From: Streptomyces caeruleatus
GTDB lineage: Bacteria > Actinomycetota > Actinomycetes > Streptomycetales > Streptomycetaceae
NCBI RefSeq assembly: GCF_001514235.1
Contig: NZ_KQ948935.1
Span: 62,001-126,000, forward strand
DNA: 64,000 nt
Reading direction: 5' to 3'
In this document: positions 34,442-43,729 of the stretch, piece by piece
Numbering within the stretch: the stretch's first letter is position 1
Layout of the letters: the number at the start of each line of letters is the position of its first letter
Position numbers and translations under genes: made by a program
Notes under the pieces: generated by a model
Databases searched by the model: none
What the model was told of the DNA's origin: nothing
What the model saw: the letters and a program-made list of their open reading frames with translations, nothing else

Positions 34442-36808
34442 CTAGAGCGGCTCCCCTTTTCCGCCGTCGGCGACGATCCGCACCAGTTCGATGCGGGAGC
34501 GGATCCCGAGGCGGGTGAAGATGCCTCGCAGGTGGTGGTCGATGGTGCGGGGGCTGAGGGCGAGGCGGGCGGCGATCTCGCGGTTGGTGGCGCCCTCGGC
34601 GGCCATCCGGGCGACCAGGAGTTGCTGGGCGGTGAGGCGGGTCGAGGGGTGGTCCGCGGGGTCGGCGGGCTGCGCGGCGGGTGCGCCGAGGGCGCGCAGT
34701 TCGGTGCGGGCCTGGGCGGCGCAGTGCGGGGCGCCGAAGGAGTCGAACGCCTCCAGGGCGCTGTGCAGCCGGTCGCGTGCCTCCGTACGGCTGCGCAGTC
34801 GGCGCAGGGCGCTGCCGAACAGCAGCTCCGTGCGGGCGCGTTCGAAGTCACGAGTGCCGTGTGAGTGCAGGCCGAGGGCCGTGCGGTAGTGGTCCACGGC
34901 TTCCGCGCCGGGGGCGAGCAGGGCGCGGCAGCGGGCGCTGAGGGCGAGGTCGTCGGGACTGCGCACGGTGCTCGCCCAGCGGTCGTAGTCGGCGTGCGCG
35001 ACCCGCGCGACCCGGGTGTCACCGGTGCGGACGGCGGCCTCGACGTAGTGCGGGGTGGCGAGATGGCGGATGGCCCGGTGGCCGTGTCCGGGGCCGAATC
35101 CGGCCAGGGCGCGCAGTCGGGCCGCCGCGGCGGCGAAGCGGCCACTGCTGAGGTCGAGGAAGGCGAGCGCCCACTGGGCGAGCGCGGCGGGCAGACCGAG
35201 GCCGTGGGCGAGGGCGTACGACCGTGCCGTCGCGGCGCGTTCGCGGCAGAGGTCCCCGTCTCCGGTCAGCGCCGCGAACATCGCGAGGGCTGCCTGGAGA
35301 TGACAGGCCCCGTTGTCCTGACCGGTGGCGTGGGCCTGCCAGAGCCCGTCCACGGCGGCGGCCTCGCCGGCCCGCGGGCGTCCCGTCCAGAAGTCGGCGT
35401 ACGCCCGGAACTCCATCGCCTGCGCCACGGCCACCGGAGTGCCCCGTGCCCGCGCGGAGGCAGCGGCGCGCACGGTCGCGGTGGCCGCGCGGGTGTGGTC
35501 GCCGAGGAGCAGGGCGGCGATCCCGGCGTGGATCAGGACGGTCGGCTCACCGTCAGGACCGCACTGCCCGGCCGCCGACCGCAGCAGGTCACGCGCGTCC
35601 GCGTAGCGCCCGTCGAACGCGGCCACGAGCCCGCCGAGCGTCCCGGGCGGCACGACGCCGAGGCGGTCGGCGACCTGCGCGGCCTCATGCAGGCGGCGTA
35701 GGTCTCCGGTGTAGACGGCGGCTTCGGTGGCGCGGGCGAGGAGGTGGTCGGCGCGGGCGGAGGAAGGTGTGTGGAGGGCAACGGTGTCCGCGGCGAGGGG
35801 AGTTGAGGCGGGGAGAGCGGCGAGAGGGGCTTTGGCCGGAGGCCGGGAGCCCGTGTCGGCAGCGGCTTCTGCCGACAGGGAACGGCGCACGTCGTCGGCG
35901 GCGGCACCCGTCGACCGGAAGCCTCCTCCCCGCGCACCCACCCGTACCACCCCCGTCAGCAGCGCGTCGAACGCCTCAGACGCGTTCCCCGCCCGGAGGG
36001 CGAGCACCCCCGTCAAGGCATCGTCGGTGGCGGTGGCGGCGAGTCGACGGGCTCGGTCGCCGTCGCCCGACTGCCAGGCGTACGTGGCGGCGAGGGCGAC
36101 CAGGCGGGTCTGTTCGGGCGGGTCGGGGCACAGTGCGGCGGCGCGCTCGGCCAGGGCGCGGGCCAAGGGGAGCCGCCCCGCGGTGGCCGCCTTGTGCGCG
36201 GCGGCGCCGAGTTCCGCCGCGAGCCGGGCGCTGGGCCCGAGTGCCGCCGCGCCCCGGTGCCAGGAACGCCACGGTGTCCCGCCCGCGCCGCCCAGCACGC
36301 GGGCCAGCAGGCGGTGGACGTCGCGGCGGTCGGCCGGGGAGCCGGTCTCGTAGGCCGCGATCCGCGTCCACGCGTCCCGGAACACGACCCCGCCCGCGCC
36401 CGCGTGCGCGACCCCGGCCGCCTCGGCGGCGTCCAGGGAGCGGGTGTCGAGGCGGGCGGCCATGACGGCGCGCAGGAAGGCGTCCGTGGCGACCGGGTAC
36501 TGATCGGCCGCGGCGAGCAGCAGCAACAGCCGCGTGTCGTCCGGCAACGCCCGGATCTCCGCCCGGCGTTCGCGCAGCAGCAGCGGGGCCAGTTCGGCGG
36601 TTTCCGACGGGAGCGGGTCGAGGCCCGTCGACTGGCGGTCGGTCAGGAGCGGGACCGACTCGACTGCGGCGCGCGGATCGCCGTGCACCGCACGCAGCAG
36701 CCGGACTCGGACGCCTTCGGGGAGCGTCGCGGCCAGTTGTCGCCAGGCCGACGTGAGCCGCGGTGGCGAAGTGCGGTCAAGAGGCGGGGGGTTCACCGGA
36801 GTCACCAC
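34442..36808 (-). CDS. Large LuxR-family regulator with helical-repeat body
   Basis: 788 residues. C-terminal LuxR/GerE helix-turn-helix (LTAQQLLVARMAAEGATNREIAARLALSPRTIDHHLRGIFTRLG). The long central part is Ala/Arg-rich and helical, TPR-like. It resembles the LAL group, but no Walker A (GxxxxGKT/S) is visible near the N-terminus, so the usual ATPase module looks truncated or lost. It converges on bioD (41-nt gap) and is divergent from the lipase gene. GTG 36808 (GTG GTG ACT) is the start; the ribosome site is not obvious. Confidence 0.85.
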   Translation of the reverse strand: MVTPVNPPPLDRTSPPRLTSAWRQLAATLPEGVRVRLLRAVHGDPRAAVESVPLLTDRQSTGLDPLPSETAELAPLLLRERRAEIRALPDDTRLLLLLAAADQYPVATDAFLRAVMAARLDTRSLDAAEAAGVAHAGAGGVVFRDAWTRIAAYETGSPADRRDVHRLLARVLGGAGGTPWRSWHRGAAALGPSARLAAELGAAAHKAATAGRLPLARALAERAAALCPDPPEQTRLVALAATYAWQSGDGDRARRLAATATDDALTGVLALRAGNASEAFDALLTGVVRVGARGGGFRSTGAAADDVRRSLSAEAAADTGSRPPAKAPLAALPASTPLAADTVALHTPSSARADHLLARATEAAVYTGDLRRLHEAAQVADRLGVVPPGTLGGLVAAFDGRYADARDLLRSAAGQCGPDGEPTVLIHAGIAALLLGDHTRAATATVRAAASARARGTPVAVAQAMEFRAYADFWTGRPRAGEAAAVDGLWQAHATGQDNGACHLQAALAMFAALTGDGDLCRERAATARSYALAHGLGLPAALAQWALAFLDLSSGRFAAAAARLRALAGFGPGHGHRAIRHLATPHYVEAAVRTGDTRVARVAHADYDRWASTVRSPDDLALSARCRALLAPGAEAVDHYRTALGLHSHGTRDFERARTELLFGSALRRLRSRTEARDRLHSALEAFDSFGAPHCAAQARTELRALGAPAAQPADPADHPSTRLTAQQLLVARMAAEGATNREIAARLALSPRTIDHHLRGIFTRLGIRSRIELVRIVADGGKGEPL

Positions 36809-36923
36809 ACAAATGACGTTACTGGCGAGTTAATTGAACCGTAAAGACCGGCGATTTCGCCGATGCGGCGCGCGTAGACCCGGCTCGACACTCCTGGCAA
36901 CCCCACACGTTTCAGGAGGCATC

Positions 36924-37610
36924 ATGCAGCGCCGCACGCGTCGCATGGCCACGGCCCTCACGGCCCTGGCCTCATCGCTCCTTCTGTCACTCACCCTCTC
37001 CCCCACACCCGCGCACGCCGCGACCCACGACCCCGTCGTCTTCGTGCACGGTCTGAGCAGCTCGGCGAGCAGCTGGGACGACTGGGCCGGATACTTCGAG
37101 GCCGACGGATACTCCTCCGCCGAGCTGGACGCCTGGTCGTACGACTGGGCCCAGTCGAACGCCACCACCGCCCAGCAGCTCGCGACCGAGATCAGAAACG
37201 TGCTGGCCAGGACCGGCGCCTCGAAGGTCGACCTGGTCGTCCACTCCATGGGCGCGCTCAGCGCCCGCTACTACCTCAAGAACCTGGGCGGGACGTCGTA
37301 CGTCGACGACTTCGTCTCCACGGCGGGCGTGAACCACGGCACGTCCACCGCCTCGTGGTGCGCGTGGCTGTACACGTCCTGCGCGGAGATGAACACCGGC
37401 AGCTCGTTCCTGTCCGCCCTGAACTCGGGCGACGAGACCCCGGGCGGTGTGTCGTACGCCAGCTACTGGTCGAACTGCGACGACGCGCTCACCCCTGACA
37501 CCACCGCCGTCCTGAGCGGCGCCACGAACGTCGAGGTCGGCTGTGTCTCGCACACCGACATGAACAACGACCAGGGCGTGTACGAGCAGGTCCGGGACTT
37601 CATCGGCTGA
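36924..37610 (+). CDS. Secreted triacylglycerol lipase (class 2, LipA/EstA-type)
   Basis: 228 residues. Signal peptide ending AHAATHDP, oxyanion-region VVFVHGLSSSASSWDD, nucleophile elbow VVHSMGALSARYYL, and a C-terminal His in VSHTDMNND. Several Cys could form disulfides. CAGGAGG precedes ATG 36924. The divergent LuxR-type gene is a candidate regulator. Confidence 0.9.
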   Translation: MQRRTRRMATALTALASSLLLSLTLSPTPAHAATHDPVVFVHGLSSSASSWDDWAGYFEADGYSSAELDAWSYDWAQSNATTAQQLATEIRNVLARTGASKVDLVVHSMGALSARYYLKNLGGTSYVDDFVSTAGVNHGTSTASWCAWLYTSCAEMNTGSSFLSALNSGDETPGGVSYASYWSNCDDALTPDTTAVLSGATNVEVGCVSHTDMNNDQGVYEQVRDFIG

Positions 37611-37711
37611 TCTCGGCCCGGCCGGAAACGACGGCCACCGCGGCGGCGGGGGTGCGTCGGCCCCGTACGGGGGACAATCAGGGTGAGCCCCGTCCCACCC
37701 GGGAGGTCCCC

Positions 37712-38404
37712 ATGGCCGTACGGTCCGCCGGCTCCGGCAAGGTGTCACGGGGTACCGTGCACCACCCGCTGTTCGCCCGTTTCTACGCCCGGATGAGTGT
37801 CAGCGCCGAGACGCGGATGGGCATGGGCGACATCCGCGACCGGCTGCTGGCCGGACTGTCGGGCCGGGTGATCGAGATCGGCGCGGGCAACGGCCTGAAC
37901 TTCACCCACTACCCGAGCGCGGTGTCGGAAGTCGTCGCCATCGAACCGGAGCCTGTGCTGCGGCAGTTGGCGGTGGAGTCCGCGCTCCGGGCCGAGGTTC
38001 CGGTGGATGTCGTACCGGGCGCGGCGGAGGCGCTTCCGGTCAAGAGCGAGGCCTTCGACGCGGTGGTGCTCTCGCTGGTGCTGTGCAGCGTGCGGGACGT
38101 GCCGCGGGCGCTCGGCGAGGTACGGCGGGTACTGCGGCCCGGCGGTGTGGTGCGGTTCTTCGAGCACGGCCGGGGCGGCGGACGCGCGATGCTCCTCACC
38201 CAGCGCGCGCTGGACCGGACGGTGTGGCCGCTGGTGAGCGGCGGCTGTCATGTCTCCCGCGATCCGGTCGCGGCGCTGCGCGGGGCGGGCTTCGAACTCG
38301 GTCCGTGCCGGCAGGTGATGATGCCGGAGAACGGGCCGGTGCTCCCGTCGTCGTACTGCGTGCTGGGCACGGCGTGGCGGCCGGCGGAGGAGCAGGCCGG
38401 CTGA
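37712..38404 (+). CDS. Class I SAM-dependent methyltransferase
   Basis: 230 residues. Methyltransf_11 fold: motif I VIEIGAGNGLNFTHYP, acidic loop VVAIEPEP, motif II AFDAVVLSLVLCSVRDV and GEVRRVLRPGGVVRFFEHGRG. The EIGAGNGLNFxHY pattern is typical of small methyltransferases with unknown substrates (also eukaryotic METTL7-like). GGGAGG precedes ATG 37712. Confidence 0.87.
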   Translation: MAVRSAGSGKVSRGTVHHPLFARFYARMSVSAETRMGMGDIRDRLLAGLSGRVIEIGAGNGLNFTHYPSAVSEVVAIEPEPVLRQLAVESALRAEVPVDVVPGAAEALPVKSEAFDAVVLSLVLCSVRDVPRALGEVRRVLRPGGVVRFFEHGRGGGRAMLLTQRALDRTVWPLVSGGCHVSRDPVAALRGAGFELGPCRQVMMPENGPVLPSSYCVLGTAWRPAEEQAG

Positions 38405-38446
38405 CCACGGACCCCGCCTCGCGGAGCCTGTCTCACAGGATCCGCG

Positions 38447-38821
38447 TCACAGACTCCACTGGCGCAGTTCGCGCGCGATGTCCTCGACCGAGGCCTCACC
38501 GCTCTTGACCAGGCGTGCCAGATCGCGCACCTGCTCGGGCGAGGTGACGACCTTGAGGCCGCTGGCGACCAGGTAGGCGTAGGCGACGGCGGAGGCGAAC
38601 AGCGCGTTGGAGCGCTCCAGGGCCGGGACGTGGATGAGGAGTTGGAGCAGGGCCGCGGCGCGGGCCTGCGGGCTGTCGTAGACCGGGGTGTCGAATATCT
38701 CCGCCCGGTGGCGGGCGACGGCGGCGACGAGGGCTCCCCAGTCGGTGACCTGCGGGTCCCCCGGAGTCCTCTTCTCGGCGAGCATGAGCAGCCAGGCGAG
38801 GTCGATGTTCAGATTGCTCAA
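38447..38821 (-). CDS. Fic/Doc-like toxin component with degenerate motif
   Basis: 124 residues. It matches small Streptomyces proteins named Fic-family toxins: LAWLLMLAEKRTPGDPQVTDWGALVAAVARHRAEIFDTPVYDSPQARAAALLQLLIHVPALERSNALFASAVAYAYLVASG. The region aligned to the Fic motif (HxFxDGNKR) reads HVPALERSN with two extra residues and no Gly-Asn-Lys/Arg, so AMP- or phospho-transfer activity is doubtful. It starts at TTG 38821, 4 nt after the antitoxin stop; no better start is in frame. Confidence 0.75.
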   Translation of the reverse strand: MSNLNIDLAWLLMLAEKRTPGDPQVTDWGALVAAVARHRAEIFDTPVYDSPQARAAALLQLLIHVPALERSNALFASAVAYAYLVASGLKVVTSPEQVRDLARLVKSGEASVEDIARELRQWSL

Positions 38822-38825
38822 CGGA

Positions 38826-39053
38826 TCAGCGACGACCTTCGTGCTCCGCGCCGAACTCCTCGGCGAAGACGGACTCGTACTGCTTCATGAAGTCGGCGGC
38901 GGCGTCCACGAACGTGTGCCCGACCTCTCCGGTGTCCTTTCTGACCAGCTCCTCGATGTAGCGGTTGACGCTCATTCCGCGGGCCAGGGCACGTTCGCGT
39001 GCCGCGCGGGCGGTTCCCTCGTCCACTCTCACGTTCAGCTGGGTCTTCGCCAT
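38826..39053 (-). CDS. Ribbon-helix-helix antitoxin
   Basis: 75 residues. RHH N-terminus AKTQLNVRVDEGTARAARERALARGMSVNRYIEELVRKDTG binds DNA; the acidic C-terminal tail (FMKQYESVFAEEFGAEHEG) would hold the toxin. First gene of the pair, with a perfect dyad 9 nt upstream of its start, so autoregulation is likely. Confidence 0.87.
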   Translation of the reverse strand: MAKTQLNVRVDEGTARAARERALARGMSVNRYIEELVRKDTGEVGHTFVDAAADFMKQYESVFAEEFGAEHEGRR

Positions 39054-39061
39054 ACCTCAAA

Positions 39062-39081
39062 GCTAGCGCTCGGACGCTAGC
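39062..39081. promoter_or_regulatory. Operator GCTAGCG-N6-CGCTAGC of the toxin-antitoxin pair
   Basis: Perfect 7-bp inverted repeat, 9 nt upstream of the antitoxin ATG, a usual place for RHH antitoxin autoregulation. Confidence 0.75.
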
Positions 39082-39246
39082 AGCGGCAAGGAGTCACCCC
39101 GGCGGCGGAGCGTGCCCCTTACATCGATATCAGGGGCCCGACCTGGGGCGGAGACCGACCGGGACCTTGGGTGGATACCGGGTGTGCGGTGGATCACATT
39201 ACGCTCGGCGGTGACGGTGAGTCGTTCCGTCCCTGAGGAGGCGGTC

Positions 39247-40083
39247 TTGTCCACACCAGCTGCCCAGTACGCCCCGGGCCCCGCGTCGGCCGACGGGGTC
39301 GCGGCCCGCGCCCGCGGCCTGACCAAGGCGTACGGCTCGGGCGAGACGACGGTGCTCGCCCTCGACTCCGTGGACGTGGACATCGCGCGTGGCCGCTTCA
39401 CGGCGGTCATGGGGCCGTCGGGGTCCGGGAAGTCCACGTTGATGCACTGTCTGGCCGGGCTCGACAACGTCTCGGCGGGGCAGGTGTGGCTCGGCGGGAC
39501 CGAGATCACCGGCCTGAAGGAGCGCGAGCTGACCCGGCTGCGGCGGGACCGGATCGGGTTCATGTTCCAGTCGTTCAACCTCATCCCGACCCTGAACGCG
39601 GCCGAGAACATCACGCTGCCCATGGACATCGCGGGCACGAAGCCCGACGAGAAGTGGCTGGACCAGGTCATCGACACGCTGGGACTGCGGAACCGCCTCA
39701 AGCACCGGCCGTCCCAGCTGTCCGGCGGCCAGCAGCAGCGCGTCGCCTGCGCCCGCGCGCTCGCCTCCCGCCCTGAGCTGATCTTCGCGGACGAACCCAC
39801 CGGCAACCTGGACTCCCGGGCCGGCCTCGAGGTGCTCGGCTTCCTGCGGGAGGCCGTCGACCAGCTGGGGCAGACCGTCGTCATGGTCACCCATGACCCG
39901 GGCGCCGCCGCCCACTCCGACCTGGTGCTCTTCCTGGGCGACGGGCGGATCGTGGACGAGATGGAGCGGCCGACCGCGGAGGCCGTACTGGAGCGGATGA
40001 AGCGGTTCGACGGGATCCGCGGCCAGGACGGGCTCCGCGACCGGTCCGCCGGCGGCGGGCCCACGGCATCCGAGGAGCGCTGA
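39247..40083 (+). CDS. ABC transporter ATPase (MacB/LolD-type)
   Basis: 278 residues. Walker A MGPSGSGKST, Q-loop FMFQSFNLIPTLNAAEN, signature LSGGQQQR, Walker B LIFADEPTGNLDS, H-loop VMVTHDP: the LolD/MacB-type ATPase. TTG 39247 follows GAGGAGG with 5 nt spacing and is preferred. It pairs with the FtsX-like permease 4 nt downstream. Confidence 0.95.
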   Translation: MSTPAAQYAPGPASADGVAARARGLTKAYGSGETTVLALDSVDVDIARGRFTAVMGPSGSGKSTLMHCLAGLDNVSAGQVWLGGTEITGLKERELTRLRRDRIGFMFQSFNLIPTLNAAENITLPMDIAGTKPDEKWLDQVIDTLGLRNRLKHRPSQLSGGQQQRVACARALASRPELIFADEPTGNLDSRAGLEVLGFLREAVDQLGQTVVMVTHDPGAAAHSDLVLFLGDGRIVDEMERPTAEAVLERMKRFDGIRGQDGLRDRSAGGGPTASEER

Positions 40084-40087
40084 CCCC

Positions 40088-42673
40088 GTGCTCAAGGCGA
40101 CGCTCAGGAGCTTCCTCGCCCACAAGGGACGGCTGCTGCTCTCCGCCCTGGCGGTGCTCCTCTCCGTGGCGTTCGTCGCGGGCAGCCTGATCTTCTCGGA
40201 CACCGTCAGCCGTACCTTCGACCGGCTCTTCGCCTCGACCGCGGCCGACGTCACCGTCACACCGAAGGAGACCCTCGACGAGACCCTGCCCTCGGGGCGG
40301 ACGCTGACCCTGCCGGCCTCGCTCGCCGAGCGCCTGGCCCGGGTCGACGGGGTCGCCGCGGCGCGCGCCGAAGTCGACGTGCGGGGCCTCACCGTCGCCG
40401 ACGAGGACCGCGAGTCGGTGGGCCCGACCACGGGCGCTCCGACCATCGGCACCGCCTGGAACCCGACCGAGCGCAGCCCCGTGGAGCTCACCTCCGGGCA
40501 CGCCCCGAAGGGCGGCGGGCAGGTGCTGATCGACGCGGACACCGCCGACAGCAAGGACGTCGGCATCGGCGACCGGCTCACGGTCATCGGGCAGGAGGGC
40601 TCCTTCCCGGTCGAGGTCGTCGGCATCGTCACCTTCACCACCACCAACCCCGGTGCCGCGCTGGTCTTCTTCGACATCGAGGCGGCGCGGACGAAGCTGC
40701 TGGGCGACCCGAAGGCGGCCACCTCCATCTCGCTCGACGCCGCCGACGGCGTCAGCGACGCGGAGCTCAAACGGCGCGTGGCCGACGCGCTCGGCTCCGA
40801 CGCCGGTGCCGACACCGGCACGTACGAGTTGCGCACGGCCGACGAGCAGGCCGAGTCGGACGTCGAACAGCTCGGCGGATTCCTCGACATCATCAAATAT
40901 GTGATGCTCGGCTTCGCCGGTATCGCCGTCCTCGTCGGCGTTTTCCTGATCGTCAACACCTTCTCGATGCTGATCGCCCAGCGCACCCGCGAGCTGGGCC
41001 TGTTGCGGGCCCTCGGCGCGGACCGGCGTCAGGTGCGGCGCTCGGTCCTGACCGAGGCGCTGCTGCTCGGTCTGGTCGGCTCGACGCTGGGCCTCGCGGC
41101 CGGTATCGGGCTGGCCGTCGGACTCATCAGGCTGATGGGCCTGATGGGCATGAACATCAGGGCGACCGAGATGGTCATCGGCTGGGGGACACCGGTGACC
41201 GCGTACGTCGTGGGCCTGGGCGTCACCTTCGTCGCCGCGTACCTGCCGGCCCGGCGTGCGGCGGGGGTCTCGCCGATGGCGGCACTGTCGGACGCCGAGA
41301 TCGCCGACATCGGACGGCCGCTGCGGCTGCGCGCGGTCGTCGGCTCGGTGGTCGGGGCTGCGGGTGCGGCGGCGCTCGTGGGCTGTGCCGTGTCGTCGAG
41401 GACGTCGACGGCCGCGTCCCTGCTGGGGCTCGGCGTCATCCTGACCCTGATCGCGACCGTGATCGCCGGCCCCTTGCTCGTACGGCCCGTGATCCGCGTC
41501 CTCGGCGGAGCGTTCCCCGCGCTGTTCGGCTCGGTCGGCCGGATGAGCCAGCGCAACGCCCTGCGCAATCCGCGCCGTACCGGGGCCACGGCCGCCGCCC
41601 TGATGGTGGGCCTGGCGCTGGTCGGCGGGATGTCGGTGGCCAGCGCCTCGATGACCAAGTCGTTCGACGAGCAGATCGACAAGACGCTGGGCGCCGACTT
41701 CGTCGTACAGAACAGCAACTTCGTGCCCTTCCCTCAGGAGATCACCGACCGGATCCGCGACACCGAGGGCGTAGGCCTCGTCGTACGCTCGCAGTTCACG
41801 ACGATCGCCGTGCGCCTCCCGGACGGCGACCGAGTCAAGACGACCGCCGCGGCCTACGAGCCCGAGCTCGACGAGGTCGCCAACATCACGTACGCGCAGG
41901 GCGACAGCGCGGCCGCGCTCGCGGACGGGCACCTCGCCATGGACCAGGACTTCGCCCAGGACCACGGCGTACGTGTCGGCAGCACCGTCCCCGTCGAGTT
42001 CCAGGGCGACCGGCGGGCCGAGCTGACGGTGGGCGCCCTCACCGACCAGGAGTCCGCCGACGGGTTCGGCAGCCAGGGCGGCATCTACTTCGGCCTGGGC
42101 ACGCTGGAGAAGTACGCGCCGGGCGGGCAGGACGCGGCCGTGTACGTCAACGCCGCCTCCGGCACCGGCGCCGACGACCTGAGGGCCGGCCTGGAGAAGG
42201 CCCTCGACCCGTATCCGCAGGTGCAGGTCCGGGACATCGCCGACTACAAGGAGCTGGTCCACAACCAGATCGCCGTGCTGCTCTACCTCGTCTACGCCCT
42301 GCTCGGCCTCGCGATCATCATCGCGGTGCTCGGCGTGGTCAACACCCTCGCCCTGTCGGTGGTCGAGCGCACCCGGGAGATCGGGCTGCTCAGGGCGATC
42401 GGGCTGGCCCGGCGGCAGCTGCGTCGGATGATCCGGCTGGAGTCGGTGGTGATCGCCGTGTTCGGCGCGGTGCTGGGACTCGCGCTCGGTCTGGTGTGGG
42501 GCGTGTGCACCCAGCAGGTGCTGGCGCTGCAGGGCATGACGGCGCTGGCGATCCCCTGGGGCACGCTCGTGGCGGTGGTGATCGGCTCGGCCGTGGTGGG
42601 CGTCGTGGCGGCACTGCTGCCCGCGTTGCGTGCATCGCGCATGAATGTGCTGGCGGCCATCGCGCACGAGTGA
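40088..42673 (+). CDS. FtsX-like ABC permease, two-module
   Basis: 861 residues. MacB-type periplasmic domain after the first helix, then two FtsX modules: helices near residues 270-420 (VMLGFAGIAVLVGVFLIVNTFSMLIAQRTRELGLLRALG) and near 730-861 (LLGLAIIIAVLGVVNTLALSVVERTREIGLLRAIG), with a second outer domain in between. Its substrate (lipid, lipoprotein or drug) is unknown; no two-component gene is adjacent. GTG 40088. Confidence 0.93.
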   Translation: MLKATLRSFLAHKGRLLLSALAVLLSVAFVAGSLIFSDTVSRTFDRLFASTAADVTVTPKETLDETLPSGRTLTLPASLAERLARVDGVAAARAEVDVRGLTVADEDRESVGPTTGAPTIGTAWNPTERSPVELTSGHAPKGGGQVLIDADTADSKDVGIGDRLTVIGQEGSFPVEVVGIVTFTTTNPGAALVFFDIEAARTKLLGDPKAATSISLDAADGVSDAELKRRVADALGSDAGADTGTYELRTADEQAESDVEQLGGFLDIIKYVMLGFAGIAVLVGVFLIVNTFSMLIAQRTRELGLLRALGADRRQVRRSVLTEALLLGLVGSTLGLAAGIGLAVGLIRLMGLMGMNIRATEMVIGWGTPVTAYVVGLGVTFVAAYLPARRAAGVSPMAALSDAEIADIGRPLRLRAVVGSVVGAAGAAALVGCAVSSRTSTAASLLGLGVILTLIATVIAGPLLVRPVIRVLGGAFPALFGSVGRMSQRNALRNPRRTGATAAALMVGLALVGGMSVASASMTKSFDEQIDKTLGADFVVQNSNFVPFPQEITDRIRDTEGVGLVVRSQFTTIAVRLPDGDRVKTTAAAYEPELDEVANITYAQGDSAAALADGHLAMDQDFAQDHGVRVGSTVPVEFQGDRRAELTVGALTDQESADGFGSQGGIYFGLGTLEKYAPGGQDAAVYVNAASGTGADDLRAGLEKALDPYPQVQVRDIADYKELVHNQIAVLLYLVYALLGLAIIIAVLGVVNTLALSVVERTREIGLLRAIGLARRQLRRMIRLESVVIAVFGAVLGLALGLVWGVCTQQVLALQGMTALAIPWGTLVAVVIGSAVVGVVAALLPALRASRMNVLAAIAHE

Positions 42674-42719
42674 TGGAATCGCGGCAGGTACTCAAGTCCC
42701 TTGAGGGTGAGGAGAGTTC

Positions 42720-43673
42720 GTGTCGCAACCGCAGAGCCCGCGTCCGTTCCGCTTCGGCGTCAACCTGATGACCTCCGCCCCCGCCGAGGAGTGGCGGGCC
42801 AAGTGCCGGCGAGCCGAGGAACTCGGCTACGACGTGATCCTGGTCCCCGACCATCTCGGCATGCCCGCGCCGTTCCCGGCCCTGGTCGCGGCGGCCGAGG
42901 CGACCGAGCGGCCACGGCTGGGCACGTTCGTGCTCAACGCCGGTTTCTGGAACCCGGCGTTGCTCGCCCGCGAGGTCGCGACCACCGACGCCCTCACGGG
43001 CGGGCGACTGGAACTGGGCCTCGGCACCGGCTATGTGAAGGCCGAGCACGACACGGCGGGTCTGCCGTGGCTGTCCCCGGGCGAGCGGGTGGACCATCTG
43101 CTGCGCACGATCGAGGAGGTGTACCGGCTGCTCGCCGCCGAGGACCTCCCCCGCTCTCCAACGCGCTCGAGCGGGGGGACCCCCATGCCGCAGCCGGTGC
43201 GGCAGCCCCGGGTGCCGCTGCTCGTCGGCGGCAACGGCGACCGCGTGCTGCGCCTCACCGCCGAGCACGCCGACATCGCGGCCTTCACCGGCGCGCGTTC
43301 GGTGCGGGGCAGCTCGACGGGGAAGCTGGAGGTCATGCTCGCCGGGGAGCTGGAGGAACGGGTCGCGCTGTACCGGGAGCTGGCCGCGGCGGCGGGCCGC
43401 GAGAAGGCGGAGCCGACGGAGCTGAACCTGCTCATCCAGTTCGTGATCGACACCGACGACCGCGAGGCCGCCGTACAGCCCCTGATGGAACGGGTCCCGC
43501 ATCTCACTGCGGACCAGGTCCTGGAGCTGCCCATCGGCCTGATCGGCACCGTGGAGGAGATGACCGCGCAAGTGCTGGCGCAGCGCGAGCGGTACGGGTT
43601 CACCTATCTGACCGTCCTCGAACCGAACATGGAGGCGTTCGCGCCGGTAATGGCGCGGCTGCGCGGCGAGTAG
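42720..43673 (+). CDS. Luciferase-like (F420-dependent) oxidoreductase
   Basis: 317 residues of the LLM class: FRFGVNLMTSAPAEEWRAKCRRAEELGYDVILVPDHLG, RLGTFVLNAGFWNPALLAREVATTDALTGGRLELGLGTGY and PLLVGGNGDRVLRLTAEHADIAAFTG. It probably uses F420 or FMN; substrate unknown. Residues about 142-156 (LPRSPTRSSGGTPMPQ) come from a Streptomyces dispersed palindrome inserted in frame, in a surface loop before a core strand. GTG 42720 follows GGTGAGGAGA. Confidence 0.88.
   Translation: MSQPQSPRPFRFGVNLMTSAPAEEWRAKCRRAEELGYDVILVPDHLGMPAPFPALVAAAEATERPRLGTFVLNAGFWNPALLAREVATTDALTGGRLELGLGTGYVKAEHDTAGLPWLSPGERVDHLLRTIEEVYRLLAAEDLPRSPTRSSGGTPMPQPVRQPRVPLLVGGNGDRVLRLTAEHADIAAFTGARSVRGSSTGKLEVMLAGELEERVALYRELAAAAGREKAEPTELNLLIQFVIDTDDREAAVQPLMERVPHLTADQVLELPIGLIGTVEEMTAQVLAQRERYGFTYLTVLEPNMEAFAPVMARLRGE
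43144..43186. repeat. Dispersed palindromic element inside the luciferase-like gene
   Basis: CTCCCCCGCTCT ... CGAGCGGGGGGACCCCCATG: the stem-loop I recognise as a common Streptomyces intergenic repeat (CCCCCGCTC / GAGCGGGGG). Here it is inside a coding frame without breaking it. Confidence 0.8.
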
Positions 43674-43711
43674 CCGTCCGGATGCTGGAATTCCGGGTGC
43701 CGTCCGGTCCC

Positions 43712-43728
43712 CCGTGATGTGATCACGG
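43712..43728. promoter_or_regulatory. Dyad CCGTGAT-GTG-ATCACGG abutting a start codon
   Basis: Perfect 7-bp arms ending 1 nt before the ATG of the GNAT gene. No Shine-Dalgarno sequence is present; it may be an operator or a translation-controlling hairpin. Confidence 0.6.
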
Positions 43729-43729
43729 C

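Noticed and set aside
39887..42667. 926-codon minus-strand ORF opposite the FtsX-like permease gene
   Set aside because: Composition rich in His, Gln, Arg and Asp without membrane segments or motifs; the plus strand is a typical permease.
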